A stretch of DNA of 26,059 bases from DAOUGC01 sp034429695 (GTDB lineage: Bacteria > Chloroflexota > Anaerolineae > Anaerolineales > Anaerolineaceae), in assembly GCA_034429695.1 (NCBI GenBank), contig DAOUGC010000004.1, positions 1-26,059 of the forward strand, written 5' to 3'. This document shows, piece by piece, positions 15,035 through 21,364 of this stretch. Below the pieces are notes generated by a model. It was not told the DNA's origin and made no database searches. It saw only the letters and a program-made list of their open reading frames with translations. Within the stretch, counting starts at the first letter, position 1; every line of letters starts with the position of its first letter. Both the position numbers and the translations under genes were made by a program.

Positions 15035-15985
15035 TCAGGCGAACCTTTCAACCAGGCGGTAAGGCGAAATTCGCCTGGCCTGTAATTCTTCAAGCGCCGC
15101 TTCATACGCCTCTTCGGACAGACGCTGTTTCCAGCGCGCCACCAGGGCTTCGCGCAGCAGCATTTCCAGCTCATTTTGCAACCTTGCCATGTCACGCAGT
15201 TTCCACGCGCCGCTGGAATGCAGCCATTGCAGGTGACTGGCGATCCCCCGCTCCACCTCTTCCACGCCTTCACCCGCCGAAGCCACGGTCTTGAGCACTG
15301 GCGGCATCCACGGTTCGGCTTCTTCACTGCCGCGCATGGGCATGGCAAGTTCAAGCATACTGCGCAGGGCGCGCTCGGTATTTTCCACGCCGGGCCGGTC
15401 AGCTTTGTTGATCACCAGCAGATCGGCGATCTCCAGAATGCCAGCCTTGATCGCCTGAATGTCGTCACCCATGCCGGGGGCCTCCACCACCAGGGTGGTG
15501 TGCGCCAGCCGGGCAATATCGATCTCCGATTGCCCCGCCCCCACCGTTTCGATCAAGATCTTGTCAAAACCGGCGGCATCCAGCACCTGCACCACGGCTG
15601 CCGTGGCGCGCGCCAGCCCGCCCAGCGCACCGCGGGAGGCCATCGAACGGATGAATACATCCGGATCGCCGCTCAGGTCGCGCATGCGCACGCGGTCACC
15701 CAGCAGCGCCCCGCCCGAAAACGGACTGCTGGGGTCCACCGCCACAATGGCGATTTTATACGGCCCGCCCTGCCCTTGTGTGCGGTACAGGCGCGCCAGT
15801 TGATTGACCAGTGAGGATTTTCCCGCTCCAGGCGACCCGGTGATGCCGATGAGATGCGCGCGCCCGGTATGCGGAAACAGCTCGTCCAGCGCCGCCATGC
15901 CCGCAGGTGATTGGTTCTCCACCTGGGTCAGCAGGCGCGCCAGTGCGAGCCGCTTTCCATTCAATACATCCGTCGCCAGGCTCAT
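15035..15985 (-). CDS. meaB: MeaB/ArgK-type G-protein chaperone of B12-dependent mutase (316 aa)
   Basis: GTPase that protects and reactivates adenosylcobalamin-dependent methylmalonyl-CoA mutase and gates cofactor delivery. The P-loop GSPGAGKSS is at 50-58. The switch region AVDPSSPFSGGALLGDRVRM, the IETVGAGQSEIDIA segment and the NKADRPG guanine-specificity motif are all present. The C-terminal helices (LRDMARLQNELEMLL onward) fit the dimerisation arm. The start chosen is MSLATDVLNGKRLALARLL; the frame is open upstream but overlaps the preceding gene. It begins 16 bp after the B12-binding subunit, strongly implying a shared complex. Confidence 0.95.
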   Translation of the reverse strand: MSLATDVLNGKRLALARLLTQVENQSPAGMAALDELFPHTGRAHLIGITGSPGAGKSSLVNQLARLYRTQGQGGPYKIAIVAVDPSSPFSGGALLGDRVRMRDLSGDPDVFIRSMASRGALGGLARATAAVVQVLDAAGFDKILIETVGAGQSEIDIARLAHTTLVVEAPGMGDDIQAIKAGILEIADLLVINKADRPGVENTERALRSMLELAMPMRGSEEAEPWMPPVLKTVASAGEGVEEVERGIASHLQWLHSSGAWKLRDMARLQNELEMLLREALVARWKQRLSEEAYEAALEELQARRISPYRLVERFA

Positions 15986-16001
15986 GCCACGCCCTGGCGG
16001 G

Positions 16002-16412
16002 TTATGCCTGGGTCTGCAAAACCGCAGCCCGAATTTCCTCGGCAATGCGTCCGGTGGGTGTACCAGGACCATAAACGGCTTTTACACCCATCTCCAGCAA
16101 CCCGGGAACGTCGCTCTCAGGAATGATGCCGCCCACAAAGACGTGCACATCCGTCTGGCCATTGGCGCGCAACAGATCCATCACGCGCGGAACCAGCGCC
16201 ATGTGCGCGCCAGACAGGATCGACATGCCCACTGCGTCAACATCTTCCTGCAATGCAGCTTCCGCGATCATCTCGGGGGTCTGCCGCAGCCCGGTATAGA
16301 TGACCTCCATGCCGGCGTCGCGCAGCGCGCGCGCCACAACCTTCGCGCCGCGATCATGCCCATCCAGACCCGGCTTGGCAACCAGCACCCGTATTTTGCG
16401 TTCTTCCACCAT
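16002..16412 (-). CDS. B12-binding small subunit of methylmalonyl-CoA mutase (136 aa)
   Basis: Stand-alone cobalamin-binding domain. The base-off DxHxxG signature is DGHDRG at 17-22, with His19 as the predicted cobalt ligand. It is followed by AKVVARALRDAGMEVIYTGLRQTPE, the conserved SILSGAH loop, VFVGGIIPESD and YGPGTP, all typical of the mutase C-terminal domain. The start ATG at 16412 has GGAG upstream; a longer frame to 16460 lacks support. The catalytic large subunit is not in this window, so the mutase must be split and its partner encoded elsewhere. Isobutyryl-CoA or ethylmalonyl-CoA mutase small subunits look alike, so the substrate is uncertain. Confidence 0.93.
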   Translation of the reverse strand: MVEERKIRVLVAKPGLDGHDRGAKVVARALRDAGMEVIYTGLRQTPEMIAEAALQEDVDAVGMSILSGAHMALVPRVMDLLRANGQTDVHVFVGGIIPESDVPGLLEMGVKAVYGPGTPTGRIAEEIRAAVLQTQA

Positions 16413-16733
16413 GGTTTTCTCCGCAAGTGATATTTGCTTCCATAGTGAATTATAAGCCATCGTCAGTGTGCTTGCACTTGACAGATGTCAGCAGTCGGTT
16501 GACGGTTGTCAGAAGTAAGTGGAAAGTAGGGAGTTGGCAGACGTCGGACGTCGGACGTCAGAGGTCAGATGGACGGCGCTCACCGGCTCACAATCACCCG
16601 AAGGGGGTTTGGTTTACAACGACATCAGCAACAAAAATCGGGCTGGAAAAACCAGCCCGACTCACAGCATATCTGCCTGCTTTGTACTATCTGCTTCACG
16701 CCACCCACCACCTGCTTCCTACCACCTGCTTGA
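16413..16733. other. Intergenic region with degenerate 7-bp-period repeats and a terminator
   Basis: No gene is seen. Positions 16540-16567 read as four 7-bp units (GACGTCG, GACGTCG, GACGTCA, GAGGTCA). Positions 16494-16506 (GTCGGTTGACGGT) recur exactly at 23584-23596 upstream of purA. The right side has CCTACCACCT-type sequence, also shared with the purA upstream region. The minus-strand terminator at 16633-16659 belongs to the 8-TM protein gene. Confidence 0.6.
16633..16659 (-). terminator. Terminator after the cytochrome/8-TM protein pair
   Basis: An 8-bp perfect stem (CGGGCTGG 16639-16646 with CCAGCCCG 16652-16659) and a 5-nt loop. On the minus strand it is followed by ATTTTTGTT. It lies about 75 bp past the stop of the minus-strand gene ending at 16734. 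Confidence 0.8.
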
Positions 16734-17675
16734 TCACTTCTCCGGTTTCAGCAGCACGATCAACCCGATCATGCCCATGTTGGCGAACAGCAACGGAGCC
16801 ATGAGGGGTGCGCCGCGGATGTAACGCTCAAACACCACCACGTTGTCACCCACCAGGTTGCTCAGCGCGTGCAGCACAAAGCCAATCACCCCCACCAGGA
16901 TCATGACCAGCATGACGCCGGTATAGACCCCCAGGTCGCCGCGATGATGGTCATCCAAAAACCCGATCGCCACCGCAACCACCGTCGCCGCCACCCCGAT
17001 CACTGTCGGCAGCCACAGCCAGGGGTTCTCAAATCCAGTTCTGGCGTGATCCAGCACGCTGCTGACCAGCGTAAACACCGTACCAATTCCCACCGCCAGG
17101 AAATACGCTTGCATCTTGCTGTAAGGCAGCGCCAGTCGCCCCCCGTTTGGCAGCACCAGCCGCCCCGAACCAGTCACATCTTCCTGCCAGGCAGCGCTCA
17201 TCCCCAGAATACCCACCAGCGCAAACATGATCGGCCCCAGCAGCGGCGGGGCCCACACCAGCAGCGGCAGGCTTACCTGCTGCCCGATGGCGGCATCCGG
17301 CAAAATGGCGCGAATCCAGTGAAAATAACTGCCCAGCACGCCCACAAAGATGCTGCCCAAAAACACCACCGTGGCAATGATATTGGCCAGCATGCGCCGT
17401 TTGACTGCCAGCAAGCCTGCCGCCAGCAGCAGAACCCCCGCCACCGGCCCAAACAGGATCGGCCACCATTCCCGCGGCACAATCGTCCCGCTGATGCGGT
17501 GCGCCAGGTAGGTATCCACCCCCAAAAACAATTCATTCGTGGCAAGCATCAACAACATCACCTGATCACGGGTCACCGGCAGTTTGAACCGCCGCACCCA
17601 CGGGAACACCACCGCAAGGGGATACTCGTTTACGGCTTCCGTCATGGAAGCGTCGCTCACGGCTTCGGCGTTCAT
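16734..17675 (-). CDS. Polytopic membrane protein partner of the octaheme cytochrome (313 aa)
   Basis: I do not recognise a named family. About eight hydrophobic helices are visible after a polar N-terminus of about 35 residues. Histidines fall in or next to several helices (YLAHR, SYFHW, LDHAR, VLHAL), so haem b or quinone binding is conceivable, but this is inference. Its ATG overlaps the stop of the cytochrome gene by 4 bp (17672-17675), indicating translational coupling. The pairing suggests a membrane module passing electrons between the quinone pool and the extracytoplasmic cytochrome. A terminator follows. Confidence 0.85.
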   Translation of the reverse strand: MNAEAVSDASMTEAVNEYPLAVVFPWVRRFKLPVTRDQVMLLMLATNELFLGVDTYLAHRISGTIVPREWWPILFGPVAGVLLLAAGLLAVKRRMLANIIATVVFLGSIFVGVLGSYFHWIRAILPDAAIGQQVSLPLLVWAPPLLGPIMFALVGILGMSAAWQEDVTGSGRLVLPNGGRLALPYSKMQAYFLAVGIGTVFTLVSSVLDHARTGFENPWLWLPTVIGVAATVVAVAIGFLDDHHRGDLGVYTGVMLVMILVGVIGFVLHALSNLVGDNVVVFERYIRGAPLMAPLLFANMGMIGLIVLLKPEK

Positions 17676-18949
17676 TGCCCGCCCTCTCCGGCCCCCAGCA
17701 TCTCGTCCGAGTATTCGCGCAGCTCAACCAGGTCGCTCAGCAGTTCATACGCGCCGTGCCACTGGGTGTAATCGGGACCCTGCATCCATGCGCCAAACTT
17801 GGCGGTGCGTCCCCAGTGATGCCACAACTCGTAATATGTGAAGTCAATTGACTGATCAAATGGCTCATCGGTCAGCAAACCACCATCCTTCAACGGCTGC
17901 ATGATCTCGTTGGATTCAGCAACCCAGTCGTTCACCTGCATGGTGGCGTCATCGGCTTTGGCGTAAAAGTCTTCAATGAAATTACTGTTGTGACATTCCA
18001 GACATACACCCTGCATGCGCGCCGTGTTTTCCTGGTAATTGGGTCTGCGCTCGCTGATCGGCGCAAACAGATACCAGCTCAACCGGTCACCCACATCGTG
18101 ACTGGTGGAAACCGTGCCAAAACCGCTCATGTGACACACCGCGCAGGTGGCAGCCGGAAAATCGGTCACATCCAGCGTGCCGGGTTCGGCTTCCCAGTTC
18201 CACCTGTGCCCGCCGGTCATGTAAGCAATGCCGTGCGGCGATTCCTGATAGATCTCCCACTGGGGATGATCAGGCCCAATGTGGCAGGCGTTGCATGTCT
18301 CGGGCTTGCGTGCCTGTTCCAGGCTGAACTCATGGCGCAGGTGGCACTTCTGGCACTGCCCCACCGCCTCGTCCTGGGCTGGCTTGCCAATATCATGGCA
18401 GGTTTCACAGGCAAACTCGGTAATACGCTCACCTTCAATGTCGTACAACACTGAACGCTGCTGAATGGGCCCCATTTCGGCTTCTGGGATGGCTTGATAG
18501 GTTGCCAGCAGGTCTTCAGAAAGTCCTTCCTGTCCGGCATAAGCCACGTAAGCGGGCAGCCCGTGCCGGCTGAGGTTGAACTGCGCCACTTCAGCCTGAT
18601 GGCAGGTTTCACACATGGCTGTTGTGGGCTGATTGAGCACATAAACTCCCTCATGCGCCACAGCGCCCGGATAACCAGCCTGCACCACATGACACGCCTG
18701 GCAGGCAACCTCGGCTGCTGCCATGGTGCTGTGCCCGTATTGCTCCACAATACCCGGTGATACCTGCCGGTGGCAGGCCACACATTCGTCTGTACTGCCA
18801 GCCAACGCGTCAGGGCGTTCTCCCACAGCGGTGGTTACATTGGCCTGTACCACCGTGGCAATCACCACGGCCAGCCCCACCAGCACAATCACACTCACCC
18901 CCGCGATGATCAACAAACGCCACGAACGGGTCCCTTTGGGTTGAGTCAT
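17672..18949 (-). CDS. Membrane-anchored octaheme cytochrome c, HAO-like (425 aa)
   Basis: Eight CxxCH haem-c motifs are visible, at Cys56, 83, 113, 181, 199, 219, 269 and 316. An N-terminal hydrophobic helix (about 11-35) acts as signal anchor, so the haem domain is outside the cytoplasmic membrane. The C-terminal segment with ELWHHWGRTAKFGAWMQ and GPDYTQWHGAYEL resembles the hydroxylamine oxidoreductase family. Family members oxidise hydroxylamine or hydrazine, or reduce nitrite. The active-site cross-linking tyrosine that separates oxidative from reductive types cannot be assigned with confidence; Tyr394 (in PDYTQWH) is one candidate to align. At 425 aa it is shorter than classical HAO. 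GGAGG precedes the ATG, and a TATAAT lies on the minus strand at 19005-19010. It is coupled to the 8-TM gene downstream. Confidence 0.9.
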   Translation of the reverse strand: MTQPKGTRSWRLLIIAGVSVIVLVGLAVVIATVVQANVTTAVGERPDALAGSTDECVACHRQVSPGIVEQYGHSTMAAAEVACQACHVVQAGYPGAVAHEGVYVLNQPTTAMCETCHQAEVAQFNLSRHGLPAYVAYAGQEGLSEDLLATYQAIPEAEMGPIQQRSVLYDIEGERITEFACETCHDIGKPAQDEAVGQCQKCHLRHEFSLEQARKPETCNACHIGPDHPQWEIYQESPHGIAYMTGGHRWNWEAEPGTLDVTDFPAATCAVCHMSGFGTVSTSHDVGDRLSWYLFAPISERRPNYQENTARMQGVCLECHNSNFIEDFYAKADDATMQVNDWVAESNEIMQPLKDGGLLTDEPFDQSIDFTYYELWHHWGRTAKFGAWMQGPDYTQWHGAYELLSDLVELREYSDEMLGAGEGGQ

Positions 18950-19004
18950 CGTTTCACCTCCACAAATTGGTCACTGTACCGATTATTAAGAGTTCATTAA
19001 TATT

Positions 19005-19010
19005 ATTATA
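19005..19010 (-). promoter_or_regulatory. -10 element upstream of the octaheme cytochrome gene
   Basis: A perfect TATAAT on the minus strand, about 56 bp before the cytochrome ATG. The -35 region is weak (TTCACG at about 19-bp spacing). The rest of 18950-19244, between divergent genes, is AT-rich and shows no other clear site. Confidence 0.45.
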
Positions 19011-19244
19011 CAGAGTTGGCGGGAAGAATCGTGAAATTTGTCACTAATTTTGCAACCAATTGACATTAACCCACCACCCAGAGAAAACAAGCGCCGAGCA
19101 TGTGCATCCATTTAACCCTGGCATCACCCGTGAATCACCCATAATTCACCATGTACCTGGCTTTGCATCCCTTTAATGATAGTGGTAAACTTCCATTGGG
19201 TCTTCAAACATACAGAACCGCATTGATAAGGAAATACTTCTTTT

Positions 19245-20342
19245 ATGCATGTAATTTATCCATTCACAGCCATCGTCGGACAGGAACGCATGAAGCGGGC
19301 CCTGGTGCTGAACGCCGTCAATCCGCGCATCGGCGGTGTATTGATCCGCGGCGAGCGCGGCACGGCAAAATCCACCGCCGCCCGCGCCCTGGCAGCCCTG
19401 CTGCCATCCGTGCAGGTGGTCTCTGACTGCCGCTTTGGGTGCGATCCTGATGCCCCCAACACATGGTGCACCGAATGTCGTGAGCGCTCCGCCAGGGGCG
19501 AAGTGCTGCCGGTGACCTCCCGCCTCACTCCTTTCATTAACCTCCCTGTGTCCGCCACCGAGGACCGCGTGGTGGGTACGCTGGACATCGAGCGTGCCAT
19601 TCAAAAGGGCGAACGCGCCTTTGAACCCGGCATTCTGGCAGCGGCAAACCGCGGCCTGCTCTACATTGACGAGGTCAACCTGCTGGATGACCACGTGGTG
19701 GATGTGCTGCTCGATTCCGCCGCCATGGGCATGAACATCGTCGAACGCGAAGGGATTTCCTTCTCGCATCCGGCGCGTTTCATTCTCGTCGGCACCATGA
19801 ACCCCGAGGAAGGCGACCTGCGTCCGCAGTTGCTGGACCGCTTTGCACTCTCGGTGGAGATCCACGGCATCCGCTCAGCCCGTGAGCGTGTGACCATCAT
19901 GGAGCGCAACCTGGCTTTTGAGGGCACCGCCGAGGCGTTCCGCACCGAGTGGCTGCCCAGCGAAGCGCAACTGTCTGAACAGATCGAAGCCGCCCGCAAA
20001 CTGGTGGATAAAGTCACCCATACCAGCCGCGACCTGCTGGCAATCGCTTCACTGACCTCGTCGCTCAACGTCGAAGGCCACCGCGCCGATCTGGTGATCC
20101 TCAAGGCTGCCCGCGCCCAGGCTGCATTTGAAGGCCGCCACTCGATCAACGAGCGCGACATCGCCCTGGCCGCTGAACTGGCCCTGCCCCACCGCCTCAA
20201 ACGTGGTCCCTTCAATCAGGAGGAGATGGGCATGGAAGAACTGCAGGAGCGCATTGAGCAACTGCAGGGCAAAGCCAGCCGCAATGAGCCGCAGGAAAGC
20301 GAACAAACCGAAACCCAGGCACAGGCGCAAAAAAAAACTTAA
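19245..20342 (+). CDS. chlI: ChlI/BchI-like AAA+ metal-chelatase subunit; 0-frame product of a frameshift locus (365 aa)
   Basis: AAA+ ATPase subunit of magnesium or cobalt chelatase, which powers metal insertion into the tetrapyrrole ring. Walker A is at 36-44 (GERGTAKST), Walker B at 138-145 (LLYIDEVN), and the sensor/arginine region includes GTMNPEEGDLRPQLLDRFAL. A four-cysteine insertion (Cys62, 66, 75, 78) may bind a metal. The reading frame ends CAA AAA AAA ACT TAA: an A9 run abuts the stop codon. The continuing ChlD half lies in the -1 frame, so this is probably the terminated product of a dual-coding gene. No large CobN/ChlH subunit is in the window, so the metal is undecided; the B12-linked genes nearby favour cobalt. 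Confidence 0.93.
   Translation: MHVIYPFTAIVGQERMKRALVLNAVNPRIGGVLIRGERGTAKSTAARALAALLPSVQVVSDCRFGCDPDAPNTWCTECRERSARGEVLPVTSRLTPFINLPVSATEDRVVGTLDIERAIQKGERAFEPGILAAANRGLLYIDEVNLLDDHVVDVLLDSAAMGMNIVEREGISFSHPARFILVGTMNPEEGDLRPQLLDRFALSVEIHGIRSARERVTIMERNLAFEGTAEAFRTEWLPSEAQLSEQIEAARKLVDKVTHTSRDLLAIASLTSSLNVEGHRADLVILKAARAQAAFEGRHSINERDIALAAELALPHRLKRGPFNQEEMGMEELQERIEQLQGKASRNEPQESEQTETQAQAQKKT
20329..20338 (+). promoter_or_regulatory. Slippery A9-C site for -1 frameshifting or transcriptional slippage
   Basis: Nine A residues (20329-20337) followed by C. In the chlI frame the codons are CAA AAA AAA ACT TAA. A -1 shift on A AAA AAA gives AAC TTA ATC ATC and enters the open ChlD frame. One extra A added by RNA polymerase would have the same effect. 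A short hairpin starts 15 nt later (GCCTG 20353-20357 with CAGGC 20381-20385, and GAGCG 20365-20369 with CGCTC 20374-20378 inside). Confidence 0.75.
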
Positions 20343-21316
20343 TCATCGAAACGCCTGAACCCGAGAGCGATACCGCTCCGCAGGCAAATTTTGAGCCCTC
20401 TCCCCCCCAGTTATTCGACAATCGCGAGGCTTTCTGGTGGGGGGAGGGCGAACGCGTTAAGACCGGCGAGGTCTTTGACCCGCGCCGTCTTGACACCCCG
20501 CTGGACAAGATCATGCGCCGCCAGGCAGGCCGCCGCTCGCGCACCAAGACCGAACGCAAACGCGGCCGCTACATTCAGTCCCGCCCCACTCCGGGCAAGG
20601 CGGATGACCTGGCATTCGACGCCACCCTGCGCGCCGCCGCTCCGTTTCAAAATGAACGCGGTGAGCAGCGCAAGCGCGTGGCTTTTGCCGTATCGCCCAA
20701 CGATTATCACCGCAAGGTGCGCGTCAAACGCACTGCCAACCTGGTGATCTTCCTGGTGGACGCATCCTGGTCAATGGCCGTGGCTGAGCGCATGGCGGCC
20801 ACCAAGGGCGCCATCCTTTCACTGCTCACCGACGCCTACCAGCGCCGTGACCGCGTTGGCTTGATTGTGTTTCAAAAGGACCGCGCCACGCTGGTGCTGC
20901 CCCCCACCAACTCGGTGCAGCTCGCCCAGCGCGCCCTGGCTGATATTCCCGTGGGCGGCAAGACCCCGCTTTCAGCCGGTTTGAAGATGGCGTACGAGGT
21001 GCTCAAACGCGAGATGATGCTGCACCCCGACGTGATGCCCCTGCTGCTGGTGCTCACCGACGGCGCAGGCAACGTCTCCATGGGACATCAGACGCCCCAG
21101 CAGGAAGCCCACACCATGGCGGAAATGCTGGCAAAAGAGAACATCCACTCGGTGGTGGTTAATATGGAACACGTGGCGTTTGATCAGGGCCTGGCGCAAA
21201 CCCTGGCGGATCATCTGGAAGCCCCATGCTACTCCCTGGGCGACCTGAAAGCCGAGAACCTGTACAACACCGTGCGGCAGGAAATGCGTTCCGCCCGCCC
21301 GGACGACAAGAGATAG
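20336..21316 (+). CDS. chlD: ChlD/BchD VWA half, read by -1 frameshift from chlI (326 codons; fusion 690 aa)
   Basis: This open frame carries the ChlD-specific linker and the integrin I (VWA) domain that bridges the AAA+ ring to the large chelatase subunit. The MIDAS motif DASWS follows NLVIFLV, with the conserved Thr in GGKTPLS and VLTDGAGN further on. Coding character starts straight after the A9 run: LIIETPEPES, an acidic/proline linker, then LFDNREAFWWGEGERV. The first ATG is at 20513, inside a basic conserved segment, without a ribosome binding site, and would discard the linker. With the shift the product is 690 aa (364 + 326), the usual ChlD length with AAA+, linker and VWA. The start given is the first shifted codon, not an initiation codon. 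Confidence 0.82.
   Translation, partial: NLIIETPEPESDTAPQANFEPSPPQLFDNREAFWWGEGERVKTGEVFDPRRLDTPLDKIMRRQAGRRSRTKTERKRGRYIQSRPTPGKADDLAFDATLRAAAPFQNERGEQRKRVAFAVSPNDYHRKVRVKRTANLVIFLVDASWSMAVAERMAATKGAILSLLTDAYQRRDRVGLIVFQKDRATLVLPPTNSVQLAQRALADIPVGGKTPLSAGLKMAYEVLKREMMLHPDVMPLLLVLTDGAGNVSMGHQTPQQEAHTMAEMLAKENIHSVVVNMEHVAFDQGLAQTLADHLEAPCYSLGDLKAENLYNTVRQEMRSARPDDKR
20396..20448 (+). promoter_or_regulatory. Strong GC stem-loop downstream of the chlI/chlD junction
   Basis: The 15-nt arms 20396-20410 and 20434-20448 pair with one G-U wobble and one mismatch, around a 23-nt loop. The arms are runs of C and G inside coding sequence (PSPPQ and WWGEG codons). The distance from the slippery site (58 nt) is long for a classical stimulator, so it may modulate frameshifting or simply reflect codon choice. 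Confidence 0.5.
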
Positions 21317-21352
21317 AAAACAGGGTTCTGGAAAATCCAGAACCCTGTTTTT
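21317..21352. terminator. Bidirectional terminator between chlD and the 675-aa membrane protein gene
   Basis: A perfect stem CAGGGTTCTGG (21321-21331) with CCAGAACCCTG (21337-21347), with flanking A and T runs. It begins immediately after the chlD stop and ends just before the convergent gene. Confidence 0.92.
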
Positions 21353-21364
21353 ATGCTCGTTGAG

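Noticed and set aside
15986..16072. N-terminal extension of MeaB
   Set aside because: It overlaps the end of the upstream B12-binding subunit in another frame and does not resemble the family N-terminus.
18950..19244. Cobalamin riboswitch upstream of the chelatase gene
   Set aside because: I could not find a B12-box-like conserved core or a convincing fold in the 295-bp intergenic region.
20513..21316. VWA protein starting independently at the ATG at 20513
   Set aside because: There is no ribosome binding site, the start would fall inside a conserved basic segment, and clear coding sequence lies upstream in the same frame back to the A9 run.
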